64,000 nt of DNA from Pseudoips prasinana (GCA_951640165.1 OX621252.1:18497934-18561933); one strand, 5' to 3'; positions 32,596-44,047 are shown, counted from the stretch's first letter. Notes: generated by a model not told the origin, from the sequence alone. Program-made: numbers and translations.

Positions 32596-33429
32596 CCAGG
32601 ATATTTTTAAATACGGTCGTCAAAGGTGGATCAATGTATTATACATATATATCAATGTGGTCACAAACACTATTACCCAATATTTTTCAGTTAAATTATT
32701 TTTGACTAACGTCCTTAGTTAAAAACACTTGTCTGCGAAAATCAGTCAAAATAGTTTTTAACTAAGGGCGTTGGTCAAAAGTGCTTTTGCCTAATTCTTG
32801 CAGTAAAAATGGTTTTGACTGGTTATGAGGTTTAACGGTAACATATATATCAATTCCGTGACCAAAGGTTTCTTTAGTTTAGAAGAAGCAAGTAAGTTTA
32901 TTAGATTAATTGACGTGAAATGATCAATAGGCCGGGGGCAGCGGGGAGGCTCGGTTACGATAACGTAATTACCGGCGGGCCTCCCAACCTGGGGTACCTA
33001 CCTCCATTGTTCCTCCGCAATAATCTATTGGCCGCTTATTTAACGTTTGCAAGTTGATTTCAGTTTTCAACTCAGACAAGATAATAGGGATATTGTCTTA
33101 ACTTTTTAGGATCTATTAAGACAATGTTACTATAGATATCAGCTACGGCAGTGTGCGCAAACGCAGGCGCAATCTCTTTTTCAAATTCCACTAGTATTAT
33201 CTAACGCTATTCAACACGATCGAGAAAATATCAGATGCGGGTTCGGCATCTTTACGTACTATCCAAGGGATGGGCATCTAACAACGTCAACTCCAAACTC
33301 CGGGCTGCTATTGGCTATACATATATCTTAAAAAAATAAATTCAAAGTACCATTATTTTTCTACATAATCACTTAAAAAAAACCGTGTGATCATTTTTTT
33401 AGTAAATAATCGAATGAGTATATATACCT
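32596..33429. other. Inverted repeat and SINE T4 fragment in otherwise unannotated DNA
   Basis: An imperfect hairpin occupies about 32700-32780 (TTTTTGACTAACGTCCTTAG against CTAAGGGCGTTGGTCAAAA). At about 33150-33310 a diverged minus-strand T4 SINE body is visible (GTGTGCGCAAACGCAGG, ACGTACTATCCAAGGGATGG). A GC-rich patch lies at 32930-33010. Confidence 0.5.
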
Positions 33430-33712
33430 AAGTACATATAATAAAATCGTAGAAAAGTCAAAACTGTATTTTGAATATTTTTTAAAAAGGATACTTGGGG
33501 CGTGATCTACAGTAGATATCGAAGCCAAAAATATAGTTATTAGAATTTATGTCTGTGTGTCTGTATGTATGTCCGGGCTAAACTCAAAAAGTACTGCATG
33601 GATTTACTTCAAATTTTGCATGAATATGACTAAGAGGTCGGGTCAACATATAGGCTACATATTATCACGCTTTCACCTACGCAGGTAAAACCGCGGGGCA
33701 CAGCTAGTTAAT
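33430..33712 (+). mobile_element. Longer Helitron-related element
   Basis: Starts around ATAATAAAATCGTAGAAAAGTC and ends AAAACCGCGGGGCACAGCTAG then TT, the Helitron-type 3' end. Shares GGCGTGATCTACAGTAGATA and GTCCGGGCTAAACTCAAAAA with copies at 16525 (minus) and 57962. Confidence 0.7.
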
Positions 33713-34370
33713 AATAAAAATACGTTTGTTTTTAGACACATTATTGTTTTTTCATAATCTGATTTTAACGTTAAATTTCATTTGTTTTAAGACACAAATA
33801 AACACCCAATCATCCGGAGTGTGAAAGTGGTTTGGTTTGGTTAATTTATTTTAATTAACTGTTTTCAAGATCAGTTTTTATAAGTATCTAACAACAAAAG
33901 TAAATTAATTATAAAAACTGACCACGAACCACAATTTGATGAAACTTAATCAAGATATAAGGAACCATATAGTTTTTTTTTTATTTTAATACTCAGTTGC
34001 CGATTTACGAGTAAAAATATCACAAGCTTATTCAATTTCACTTCACTAGAGATTCCTACAAATCCTCTTACTAAAATGGTTGAATGGAAAGAATATGTAA
34101 AGTACGTACTTGACTGAATGGAAACTTTCCTCACTTCGCTTAAGTTTGAGGTCGTAAAATTCTGTCCATAATACGGAGATATTAAATATTCCCATCCCGA
34201 TATTGTCTTCGGAAGAAGGCAAATATATCTGTGGTTCACAATAATAGTGTCCTGATAGATGTTAAAATTCTAAACAGTATTTTAAGGAGATAACGGCCGT
34301 ATTACCACTTTCTGCCACACTGCCTACAAGTAGCAGTCATGGGAATAGACAATGAAATATAATACCAATA
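33713..34370. other. Unannotated AT-rich stretch
   Basis: No feature recognised. Confidence 0.4.
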
Positions 34371-35028
34371 AAAAAACCGGCCAAGTACGAGTCGGACTCG
34401 CCCATGAAGGGCTCCGCATATTTCAGGGCCTATTTCAGTTGATTACATGAGAGGTAAATCACGGTTTACGATTTATGACGCATTAAAAAAAAAACTACTC
34501 ACTAGATCTTGTTCAAACCAATTTTCGTTGTTAGTTTACATGGTAATGTACATCATATATTTTTTTAGTTTTATTATTCTCTTATTTTAGAAGTTACAGC
34601 CTCCCCCCCCCCTGTAACTTCTCAAACTCATTTTTCCACTTTGGAAGTGTCCCTCGCGGAAACTTTCAGTTTAGAAAAAATTGATATTAGGAACCTCAAT
34701 ATCAATTTTGAAGACCTATTCATAGATACCCCACATGTATGGGTACTATAAAAAATTCTTTTTGAGTTTCAGTTCTATGTATCCCCATACATAGATCTGA
34801 AACTAAAAAAAAAAAATTGCGTTTCTACCCCCAATATTATTACTCTTTTTCTATTTTTGTGTGAAAATCTTAATGCGGTTCACAGAATTCATCTAATTAC
34901 CAAGTTTCAATAGTACAGCTCTTATAGTTTCGGAAAAAAGTGGCTGTGACATACGGACGGACAGAGAGACAGACATGACGAATCTATAAGAGCTCCGTTT
35001 TTTGCCATTTGGCTACGGAACCCTAAAA
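34371..35028 (+). repeat. GGGTTCCG dispersed repeat, copy 3
   Basis: Begins AAAAAACCGGCCAAGTACGAG and ends GGCTACGGAACCCTAAAAA. It contains a short local duplication in opposite orientation around a C-run at about 34600-34620 and a second near 34770-34800 (CAGTTCTATGTATCCCCATAC then ATAGATCTG). Confidence 0.7.
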
Positions 35029-35348
35029 ACAGCTAAACGGTTGTTACTGCATTCGTGATAAAACCAATATTACAATTCCTTATTTTTAGGTGCAAAAAAG
35101 TATCTACACTTATAAAATAAAATAAAAATGTTTTTATTCGCATAGACTTTAAAAGTCAATCGTAAATAGTCTAGTAATTTTAATAATAATTGTAGTATTA
35201 CAAATTAACTACAACAACAAAATACACTATGTAAAGATAGACTTCATATATAAGAATAACGATCAGCTGATATATTTTGTACGAGGAGCCAAAAAAATAT
35301 ATAATTAAATATGTAAAGAGATGTATTTAGTTGTAGCATGAGACACAA

Positions 35349-36140
35349 TTAATTCTTATCTAAACAACTTGGGCAAACAATTACTGCACATGTATTGCAA
35401 ATCGGAATTTTACAATGATAACAAATGGCATTGGTTTTCCGATCTTTTTTATAGGGGCATATACTGCAACGCTTTCTTTTAGATGCCACATTAGGGACAA
35501 CTGGGACAGGTCTTTCAGGCATCGGCAGTTTGAACAGCCTAGATGTTATCATACGCAATTGTCGGGGTATCTTTTCATTGTAAATTCGCTCTCGAGCGTA
35601 TGGTAGACATAATTCTATGCCAAGTTCTCGAAGGTAGTTAGGCCGATTTACCGACTTTCCAGTGACAGCATCATATATAATTTTGCTATTTACGCCTGTA
35701 ACATTGAGCATTGCGTAAAATAACACCATTGGCCATCGTCGAGTGGACCTGGCAACCGAGAAATTAGCACACTTTTGGTCCAATGCATCAACCCCAGCCT
35801 TTGTCTCATTGTAAAATGTGATGAAATGATCTGGGGTGGGTGATACGTTTTCGTGTGCCTCTTCCTCAATATCAGTCGAGCTATCATGGTCACTAAATAT
35901 TTCCTTATCACTAGAATCATTATCACTGCAATCAGGATCATTTAGTATACGGGACAAAGCATTTTCCCTGCTATCAGTAGTAAAAGGCAAAGATGCAGAA
36001 GTAGATGCAGAAGTAGAAGCAGAAGTAGTAGCAGAAGTAGAAGCAACTAAATTAGCGGAAACATTCTCCTCTGCAAAATCATCATCCCCAATCAAAGCAT
36101 TCTCAATCTCTTCTCTTGTAAGCATATTTCTATGAGCCAT
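35349..36140 (-). CDS. piggyBac transposase with in-frame internal deletion
   Basis: The 263-residue frame joins the acidic N-terminus of a piggyBac transposase (start MAHRNMLTREEIENAL, then a Ser/Thr/Ala-rich stretch 33-50 and an acidic run to about 100) directly to its C-terminal part. The catalytic-core block FITFYNETKAGVDALDQ (106-122) includes the third conserved Asp. RRWPMVLFYAMLN follows, and then a C-terminal cysteine-rich finger (CSICPYKK, CYHCKIPICNTC, CPSC; 225-260). About 300 residues carrying the first two catalytic aspartates are missing, yet the frame is preserved, so it cannot transpose. It could still bind element ends or chromatin through the finger. That may be an accident of a small deletion derivative or the first step to a repressor; the sequence does not distinguish these. 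Confidence 0.8.
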   Translation of the reverse strand: MAHRNMLTREEIENALIGDDDFAEENVSANLVASTSATTSASTSASTSASLPFTTDSRENALSRILNDPDCSDNDSSDKEIFSDHDSSTDIEEEAHENVSPTPDHFITFYNETKAGVDALDQKCANFSVARSTRRWPMVLFYAMLNVTGVNSKIIYDAVTGKSVNRPNYLRELGIELCLPYARERIYNEKIPRQLRMITSRLFKLPMPERPVPVVPNVASKRKRCSICPYKKDRKTNAICYHCKIPICNTCAVIVCPSCLDKN

Positions 36141-36511
36141 ACCTGCGGCAAACGCAAACCGAAAATAAAAAAAAGAACAACAAATAATGCGTCAAAATCC
36201 TATACTATAATAATGTATAAAACACTATTCATAAAACTATATTTTACATCCAGTAAAACGTTTTCATATATAATCATATATTTTTCACTTACCGACGTAG
36301 TTGCTATTCAAGGGTCAACGTGACCCTGTCACTGTTATTATGACGCGAAATAAGCATAGATCGCCTGGACACACCTACCACGTGCAAGCGCGTGCGCAAT
36401 ACTGAGAATACACGAGCGGGGGAGTGGAGTTGTCTAAGAGTTATTGTATAAAAATGGTATATCTAAATCATACAGGGTCACATAGACCCATGAGTAGTAA
36501 CCAAGGGTTAA
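35349..36511 (-). mobile_element. Internally deleted piggyBac element
   Basis: The 5' end (right side) reads TTAACCCTTGGTTACTACTC on the minus strand, with TTAA at 36508-36511, the piggyBac target. GGGTCA/TGACCC repeats near 36307-36331 and 36476-36490 look like subterminal repeats. The left end could not be found between 35029 and 35349, so that side is either decayed or lost. Confidence 0.7.
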
Positions 36512-36985
36512 TAATGTTAATTGTCTGATCAAGACCACGGAAAATGAGAAATCACATGGGTGATGATATTCATTGACTTGGTGAAACATCAGGTATACTT
36601 CAAGCGCTACATATTTTCCGCATATCTATTACCTGCGTGGTAGAGCTCTCGTACCTCAGTTCGTGAGCACTTAGAGAATCGATCTTGCTTAAATCCCCCA
36701 ACACACCTTATATGCAGTGTAATGCATTTTTAACTTTTATAGCTTGCTGCATGTTGTCACTTTACATTATTTACGACTTTCCGTAGCGCAAACTAAAATA
36801 CCTTGGTGCTATTCCGGTATTTTGGACGGTAATTAACTACCTACCTAACAGGAGTTTCTTTCTACCTGAATACCAAAAGGATGAACTTCATTGCTCTATG
36901 TATACGTGTAGCTATATATCTCTGTTCTCTTTTAGTTCCCATTGCAGAATCCAAGGCATTTTTGTATAAAGTTTACAAAGTTGAC
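36512..36985. other. Unannotated stretch
   Basis: No feature recognised. A tRNA-like phrase GCGTGGTAGAGCTCTCGTACC at about 36632 lacks a convincing B box. Confidence 0.35.
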
Positions 36986-37245
36986 GGTCACCATAGCCTA
37001 GTTGGTAGTGCTCCTGCCTACGAAGCTGGTGGTCCTGGGTTCGAATCCCGGTAAGTGCAAATATTTGTGTGATGAGCACGAATATTTGTTTCTGAGTCTT
37101 GGATGTTTTCTATGTATATATGTATTTATCTATCTATGTAAGTATGTATATCGTCGCCTGGTACCCATAGTACAAGCTTTGCTTAGTTTGGGGCTAGGAT
37201 GATCTGTGTGACATAGTCCCCAGATATTATTATTATATATAAAAA
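36986..37245 (+). repeat. tRNA-derived SINE, family T1, complete copy
   Basis: Head GGTCACCATAGCCTAGTTGG then TAGTGCTCC, B box GGTTCGAATCC, body with GTGATGAGCACGAATATTTG, and tail GGGGCTAGGATGATCTGTGTG then GACATAG, ending in (ATT)n. This is the best-preserved copy in the window. Confidence 0.85.
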
Positions 37246-38097
37246 AAAAAAATTAAAGCTTTAATTGTGAAATGGTGTCTTTATAATAATTGTACTTGTA
37301 TTGTATATAATAACTTATTTCTTTCTTTTAAATTGTTTATCAAATATCAGTAGCCAATAATGTACACACATATTGTCCAAAAGTTTCCACCCGCAGCTTC
37401 ACCCGGTAGTATTATTAATTTGTCTAAAACTTACCTAGTATGTAATTTTCCTACTTATAAAATTAATTATCTGCTAGTTAAAATCTCGGCATAATTTATT
37501 CAGCCGTATCAGAGATTAGCGGTAGCAAACAGACAAAAAATTTATATAGAAAAAACTAAGTAACCTTTCCAAGGAAATTATTTCTGTAAGATTTGTTTTT
37601 GATAATTGGAAATATAATAATTAAGCTTATCAGTAAATTCGGAGAATCGATAAGATCGGTTAAGTCATCTTATGGCAATTATTCTCAATGGATTTTTACA
37701 AATCCTTTAGTTATTAGGTTGCTGTTAATCCATCCAAAGTCTAAAGAAATCGTATTGAATATCTTTTCCACACTTCTTATTCTGAATACTAAAGTTGTAG
37801 TAGCTGTTCAGTCAGTTCTAAATTATACCTTACAATATTGTATATTCCCTTAGAAACTATCTTCTCCAAAAATTGTTTATAACGTCATGAAAAGTAACAG
37901 GCCCATCACGAAATGTGTTATTGCGTCCTACACCGTTTATGCACTGGCAATACTCCAAGTGTTACACTATACAACGTACGCACTTAACACTATCGTTTAT
38001 TAAATTAATGCCTTGTGTTGCGTAGGCATACATAACAAGCATTATGGTCAGTTAAGATCACGTTGCCTAGTTTGATAACCACTAACTCAAACTGCTT
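37246..38097. other. Unannotated AT-rich stretch
   Basis: No gene recognised. An 86-codon frame at 37593-37853 has no family resemblance. Confidence 0.4.
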
Positions 38098-38337
38098 AGT
38101 GGTGACGGCGGCGATCTATATCAGAATATCGCCCCACCTCACCCCATGGAGTGCGTAGTATTCGACCAGAAGGATATCTATCAGAAGACGGCAGCAGCTT
38201 CCTTCTGAGTACTATGACGATCTTACCGCGATCGCCAACCCGTCTGCCAAGCGTGGTTATTATGGCATATCTCCTTAAGATGATCCTTGTAGGTGGCTTG
38301 TCCAGCTGTGGACTTATTTCATATTAATGATGAACTA
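38098..38337 (+). repeat. RTE-derived non-autonomous element
   Basis: Shares the RTE 5' UTR (GTGGTGACGGCGGCGA, GCGATCGCCAACCCGTCTGC) and RTE 3' terminus (CTTGTCCAGCTGTGGAC then TTATTTCA...ATGATGA) with the coding part missing. Confidence 0.7.
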
Positions 38338-38352
38338 AAATATACTTGAAAT

Positions 38353-38640
38353 AATGAAATTTATTCATCACTGTGGTATTAAAATACACTTGTACTTGTA
38401 ACGCTTACAATGCAGTCCGTACAAACATATAGTCAAATACAGTAACAAAAAAAAATCGAGACAATCCGTCTGTGTTAGCACAGATATTTATTTTAAATCC
38501 TTAAATTAATAACAAGTTACTAAACTATTATTTGTAAATGTAAACTATTATAATATTGCCATTAAAAAAAAGAAGACAACGAGCAGATGGGTAGCGCAGA
38601 AGGCTCTCAACCAGTAAGCGACTAATACATGAGGGCACTT
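38353..38640 (-). repeat. Dispersed repeat U, shorter copy
   Basis: Matches 31226-31650 from AATGAAATTTATTCATCACT to ACTAATACATGAGGGCAC. It directly follows the RTE-derived copy. Confidence 0.55.
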
Positions 38641-38945
38641 TAAAATTTATATGGAATTGCATGTTTGTCAGTTTTCATTTAAGATTTAAATTTGAAAAAT
38701 GAGTAAGTGAATCAATTTCTATTACTTTTCCACCAATCAGTACTTAAAAGAACTGTTGTACTTGTGTCTGCCGTTTAATTTATGTTGCCTGTTTTGGCGA
38801 ATGATGTCCTTTGAAACAAATAGCTAAAATGGATAAAAAGGTCAAAAGGCTTATATTTATGGCTAAGCGACATAGTTGTATATTTCATAGTAAAACTATG
38901 AAAGATACAACTGTATTCACTTTTAACCTTTCGCGTATCATAATT

Positions 38946-39336
38946 AGATATAAACATTGTTTAGAGGTATTAACGTGACTAACCTTTATTGTTATTTTCC
39001 CGACGTTTCAACCAAGTTGCATTGATCGTGGTCACGGGCTAACTGGCTTGTTGCTCCGCTACTGAGGGCGTTGAGTATTTAACTACCCTCACCGGATCGT
39101 TTATCGCACTACTGAGGCCGGTTACATGCTGCACTAACGTAGTCCACATTTTTGACCAGCTGCACATATCGATGTTTAACCACTGGATTCCATGACGGCG
39201 AAATTAAGAAATACAAAAATTTCTATCGGAGGACGGTTTCAAATTGCCGCCTATCAATGCAACTTGGTCAAAACGTGGAAAAATGATAATTACGGTTAGT
39301 CGCTGTAAACAATGTTTATATCTAGATACAACTGTG
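38946..39336. mobile_element. Deleted Penelope-like derivative with inverted ends
   Basis: Both ends carry GATATAAACATTGTTTA and its complement, then CGACTAACC-like and CAAGTTGCATTGAT blocks, forming imperfect inverted repeats of about 75 bp. Inside, GACGTTTCAACCAAGTTGCA then CGTGGTCACGGGCTAACTGG parallels the PLE repeat at 28411-28460. A plus-strand frame GEIKKYKNFYRRT resembles the PLE protein segment EIKKHINFNRED. It is a small internally deleted PLE relative. Confidence 0.6.
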
Positions 39337-39499
39337 TACTTTAGCCAGAACTGATCGCCTGTTAAAAATATTAATTTGGAAGTAAGAATTTAGTCACAAA
39401 ACCAATACAACGGAGGATTATATTTTATACTTTCCAAGTGTCCACGTTCCAGTTTTATACTTATTTAGTGTTTAGAGTTCGTTCGTCGTTTTGGGACAT

Positions 39500-39645
39500 A
39501 ATTCTTGGACATAAAGCACACCCAGACTCAGTACATCTATACATGGGTCACACTAATTATAAACTGATACGGGGTTCGAACCCGAAACACTAAGTTGCCG
39601 TGGTAGAAGCAAGTTGACCATCTTTACAACTACGCCATACGAGCA
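39500..39645 (-). repeat. tRNA-derived SINE, family T3
   Basis: Minus strand: head GCTCGTATGGCGTAGTTGTAA, B box GGGTTCGAACCCC, body with GTACTGAGTCTGGGTGTGCTT. Confidence 0.7.
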
Positions 39646-39877
39646 GTCATTAAAATTTTATAATCTCAAAACGATTTATACTAAAATTGATCTTACTTAG
39701 ATAAATAACTGAATCTTTAAACGTCTGACCCTATTGTTTTTTTTTAATTGAATTTCATTGAATGTCGTTTATAATAGAGAATTAATTGTAAGATTAGATG
39801 GTATGGAATCACGTACCTACTATGCTCTTTGTCGTATTGGACTCATAAAACTAATTTCATTGTGTATTTGTCACCAG

Positions 39878-40084
39878 GTCGTCCAGCACCCACAGTGATG
39901 TGGCTCATCGATGGCACCCCAGCGCCGCAGTACATCGGCGAGAAGACCGATACCCACGTGGTGGTGAACCGGCTGGAACTTCCCCACGTTAGGCGGAACC
40001 ATCTCAACACTACCTTCAAGTGTCGAGCCGCCAACACCAACCTTGTCAGCCCACAAGAGAAGACTGTTAGATTAGAAATGAATT
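39878..40084 (+). CDS. Sidestep-like Ig receptor, exon b (second half of an Ig domain)
   Basis: The acceptor is CACCAG and the donor GTAAGC. The exon completes the Gly codon left by 10660 and ends with one base of a Leu codon completed at 48201. It encodes RPAPTVMWLIDGTPAPQYIG (C-terminal to the first cysteine, including the core Trp), a middle LELPHVRRNHLNTTFKCRAA segment with the second Ig cysteine, and then NTNLVSPQEKTVRLEMN. The Trp, the LxxLxR..L...FxC pattern and the N-linked site NTT support the fold. GC content is higher than in flanking introns. There is no frame interruption. Confidence 0.9.
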
Positions 40085-40121
40085 GTAAGCGTAACCTTTA
40101 ATAAATACTTACTTACTTATC

Positions 40122-40348
40122 GTATGGGCAGTGGTGACCCTAGTGTCAGAGATATTTAAACCGCCCATTAGACCTTTGACTTGGCTTAACGACTTTGGTC
40201 TAATGGCTACGACCGAGACCGACAGCTTAACGTACGCTCCGAAGCACGGAGACACTCAGAAATTAAACCACTTTGGCGGTCATCTATGGACAGACCGCGA
40301 ACCTAGTTGCTTAACCTCGCGAATCACCTATGGACCGGTGAGAGGATA
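40122..40348 (-). repeat. 5S-rRNA-derived SINE
   Basis: Minus strand: CTCTCACCGGTCCATAGGTG, AGGTTAAGCAACTAGGTTCG then CGGTCTG, body, and 3' end CACTGCCCATACGATAAG at the left. It lies 38 bp after the exon donor site. Confidence 0.75.
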
Positions 40349-40670
40349 AATACTATATACGTAAGGTCCATTGAAAAGGTCACACGCAATATATTTGTGA
40401 TCCATCTGGTCAGACAGTTTTTTACGTTCCGTTTCTATTCAAATGATATATATATACCAAAAGTCTGAATACTACGACAAAGACATATGAGTTATGAGTG
40501 GTAATAAATGGAATGCGTAGGTAAAGAAGATTCTAAATACAAGCTTATCTTATAGAACGGGCTTAACCTATTTTATTTACTACTAACTGTGCCCCGCTGT
40601 TTCACCCGCGTTAAACTTCAAAACTTATAGCCAATGAGTTATTTGGATAGATAAGCTATATAACAATAAG

Positions 40671-41008
40671 CTCGTTGGTCTAGAGGTAGCGTGTCTTGGG
40701 TTCAAATCCCGGGTCGGGACATAAAATGATTTGCGAATTTTTCCGTAAAAAATAAATTTCTCAGTATCAGGAAACTGTGAGTTGGCGGTATTACACCTCC
40801 GTGCTTCGAAGAGCACGTAAAGCCGTCGGTCCTGTATCTGACCTCTTTTCGGTCGTGTCGCTAGTCGTCCCATCGGATCATGAGAGTAATGGAATAGAAA
40901 GCTCCCCTGTGTTTGAGCACACACTTGTGCACTATAATATGTCCAGCGTAATTGGCTAATCTCCATTGAGACTGGCCGTCGTGGTCGAAATTCGGCCGGA
41001 AGGACATT
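40671..41008 (+). repeat. tRNA-derived SINE, family T4
   Basis: Head GCTCGTTGGTCTAGAGGTAG, B box GGTTCAAATCCC, and body TTGGCGGTATTACACCTCCG through CCGTCGTGGTCGAAATTCGG. Part of the anticodon region is missing compared with 54478. Inserted in the Helitron. Confidence 0.8.
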
Positions 41009-41017
41009 ATTACTATT

Positions 41018-41158
41018 CATCATCATCATATCAACCGAAAGACACTGCTGGACAAAGGCCTCCCCCAAAGATCTCCACAATTGCCGGTCTTGCGCTATTC
41101 GCATCCAGCAGTTTCCAGCGACCCGCACAAGATCATCGGTCCATGTCAGTCGGTTATT
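41018..41158 (-). repeat. RTE 3'-end fragment
   Basis: Matches the last 130 bp of the RTE on the minus strand (GATCTTGTGCGGGTCGCTGG, CTGGATGCGAATAGCGC, CAGCAGTGTCTTTCGGTTGA then TATGATGATGATG). It abuts the T4 SINE tail. Confidence 0.75.
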
Positions 41159-41583
41159 ATTATTATAAATACAAAATTGTATCACAAAGTTTTTGCATGA
41201 AAGAGTAACAAACATCCATGCATCCATACATTCATACTTACAAAATTTCGAGTTAATAATATTAGTAGAATATACTAACTTCAAATGACTTTCAAAGAAA
41301 CACGAACTGGTGAAACCTGCACTAGACATGAAATGTAGTGCTAAGTAAATTAATTTATCACGTACAACGTGTGAATTTGGGGAAGGGCTTGCAGTATATT
41401 TAAGGAAAGTCATCAACGAAATGTTCCGAACTAAGTTTTGAGATTGCATTAAATTTATATTTTGTACGTCGAGATGATATAATTTTATGTTAGTTTACAT
41501 CGAAAAAAATCGAAAAATATAACTACAGTTTTAATACTTTTGTTTAATACTAAATAATATTAGGTTTTTCTCATACACCTAGT

Positions 41584-42205
41584 TTTTTTTTTTTTATTTA
41601 TTTATTTATTTATACATTATATGGTATGGTATGTACTATAATTAGTGCGGCTGGTGCTTAAAAAAGGAAAACCTGAGCTATAAGCACCAGCACCTTCCAA
41701 TTTAATTACTTAATGTATTATACACAAAAATTAAATTAATTAGGTTAAATGTCTCGCATTATTTACATGAATGGGAGCTTGAGTGTGTGTGGATAGGTGA
41801 GTGCGGGTGTAATGAATGTATGTGTGCAAGTGTGTGTAAGTGTTGTAATAAAATTAAACTGTAAAATTATTATATTAATTAGAGGGATGAATAAATGCTT
41901 CTGTTTCGTCATAATTAAGTTTTTTAAGACTAATTGATATCGTTACTTTCAAGTTATACTTACTTTTGGTTAGTAGGGCTGGTGAGTTGTTCAGAAATTT
42001 GTTGTATAGATAACGACCGAGAAAGTAATAAAATTGTTGTCCAAAAGATGTCTTACATGTAGTGGTAACAGGAATTTTATTTTTACGTTGGGTGCGTGTT
42101 TGTGTTAAGAAAGGTTGTGTTTGTGGGAGTGTGTTTATATGTTTCTTGGGAATAATTTCTGTGTGCTGTCTTAATATTATGTGGAGTATGAAAATCTGCC
42201 TCACA
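41584..42205 (-). mobile_element. LINE 3' end (C-terminus and tail)
   Basis: A T-run and (TTTA)n at 41584-41610 are the tail of a minus-strand copy. A 109-codon frame (41875-42204) contains TTCKTSFGQQFYYFLGRYLYN and ALLTKSKYN, resembling the extreme C-terminus of CR1/Jockey-group LINE proteins. The RT itself is missing. A hairpin around GGTGCTTAA/TAAGCACC lies near 41653-41690. Confidence 0.55.
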
Positions 42206-43892
42206 CTGAGTACTTCACAGTATTGTTGTTTAATTTATTTATAAAGATAAAATTGATAATTTGTAAAATGTATGTATAGATATATAATATAATATGTTCC
42301 AAAGCCAAAATAGTCTTTGGATCATATAACATATACAACAATGTCGATGCCATCATAGACTTACAGGGTGACAATGTATTCAGAGCAATATTTACACAAT
42401 TTTTAGAATACTTTTTTTTGCCAATACTTAGATTGATAAGGATTTTCGTTATATTCTTCATCTAGATAGATAGAGAATTGTTTTACATCATCGCAATTTT
42501 TAAGCCTTAGCCAAAAAAAATGTTACAGAAATCAAAACCACATCACTAATTGGCATCACAGAAGCGGACTATTCTCTATATAAAATGAACATAAATATTG
42601 ATGTTTTTGCTGTTCTTTCAAATACAATCGAGGAGACGATTATGTAGTTAGCCGCCCAACTATAAATTCAGAAAGACTGTAATAACTCTGTATTACCTTA
42701 GTTTATGAAATTGGTATGCAATAAAAAGTTGTTTATCTTTAAATTACTAATTAGAATGTTAAAAAATATATAAAAACAACAATTTAGTTGAATCGATTGT
42801 TGTTGACTATAAAAAAAACAATTTATACGATTTATACGATTATTTATTACCGTTTAAATTGTTTTTTTTCCTTTTAATGAATGAATATACAATTAATTTT
42901 TACTATTCTATTCATTGAGTTAACAGACTACAAAAACGAGGTTTTTAATTCGAATCTTTTTTTAAATTTATTTTTCACTATTACTTACCTTGTTATTTGG
43001 TGAAACTATTTGTTAATAATAAATTCTCTAAATACGTAACTAAACTACCTAACGTAGCTACGTCAAATGGGTGTATAAATTCCGGTGAAGCAGCCTCTTA
43101 ATTGCCTACCACAAGACATTTAGCTCAGGTATTGCCGTTTCGTTATTGGTTCCAGCAACACCTTCATCTGTGATCAGTAGTGACGATTAGATATTAAATT
43201 AGAAATTAGAGCTACATCTATTCTAAAACACAACATCCAAATTGGACTAATTCCTGGTCATTAATTCACTTACTGAATAAATTACTACCATATTTTCCGT
43301 TTATTTTTATTTTACTGAATGAAATGTTAAGTTCTTTAAACAACTCTTAGTTATAATTAAAAAATATAACCAACAATCACTTTAATTTACAGCGACTAAT
43401 TTTAACATAATTTATATGGGTCCAATACGAAAGCACCGTTAACAGAAAAATAATAAAAAAGAAACAAACAGTCTAAGAGATAACCTCATTATTTTGAAGT
43501 CGCATAAACATACTAATAAAAGTGAGTTCTTTTGTTTTAGTTTAAAACAATCTAATGAATAAGCATAGTTATAGTAAGATTTAATTTGTAGTTACAACTA
43601 AAAGTTTAAATAGTAGATTAAAAGTTAGGTGTGTAAGACAATGCCGTAGCATTACGCTATAGCATTTTCATTGCAGGTGTTGAAACTGTATATAACATTA
43701 TTCTGGTAAGTTATGGATTCTGTTATAATGACAGTAAAAATTATGTCATGACAGTGCCAGTCCTGAATATTTAACGGAAATCTAAGAAAATGTTGTAGTC
43801 AAATAAGTACTAAAAATAAAATAGCACACCGACGTCAAACTTTATAAACAGTCGATTTTTTTATAGCGAGTTTTTGGTATTTATTTGCAGTA
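42206..43892. other. Unannotated AT-rich stretch
   Basis: No gene, tRNA-like sequence or element ends recognised. Includes low-complexity A/T tracts near 42770-42980. Confidence 0.4.
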
Positions 43893-44040
43893 CGCATGGT
43901 TACCCTAGTGTCTAAGTTATGCAAACCGTCTAGTAGGTATCCGACATGGCTTTACGACTGTTGACTAATGACTACAACTAGGACCAATATCTCAACGCAT
44001 GCTCCGAAGCACGGAGATGCTCAGAAATTATACAATTATA
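43893..44040 (-). repeat. 5S-rRNA-derived SINE, truncated by RTE insertion site
   Basis: Carries the 3' half of the SINE (minus): CGTGCTTCGGAGCATGCG, CGTAAAGCCATGTCGGATACC. The 5S-like head is not recognised beyond about 44040, where the RTE target site begins. Confidence 0.65.
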
Positions 44041-44047
44041 GACTAGT

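Larger units (their letters stand above)
40583..41278 (-). mobile_element. Helitron-like element interrupted by SINE T4 and RTE tail
   Basis: The 3' end (40583-40670: CTGTGCCCCGCTGTTTCACC, AACTTCAAAACTTATAGCC) and the 5' end (41160-41278: AAAGAGTAACAAACATCCATG, TAATATTAGTAGAATAT) of one minus-strand element are separated by about 490 bp of inserted repeats. Confidence 0.7.

Noticed and set aside
36625..36720. tRNA-like phrase GTGGTAGAGCTCTCGTACC
   Set aside because: No B box or acceptor pairing could be found.
36986..37060. Possible functional tRNA gene (A and B boxes present)
   Set aside because: The same head occurs with the same non-tRNA body and tail at 5183, 24537 and 53085, so it is a SINE. 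The same applies to heads at 26330, 54478, 59650 and 63204.
40625..41449. 274-residue minus-strand open frame
   Set aside because: It runs across a SINE T4, an RTE tail and Helitron halves; it is a mosaic of repeats without a coherent protein.
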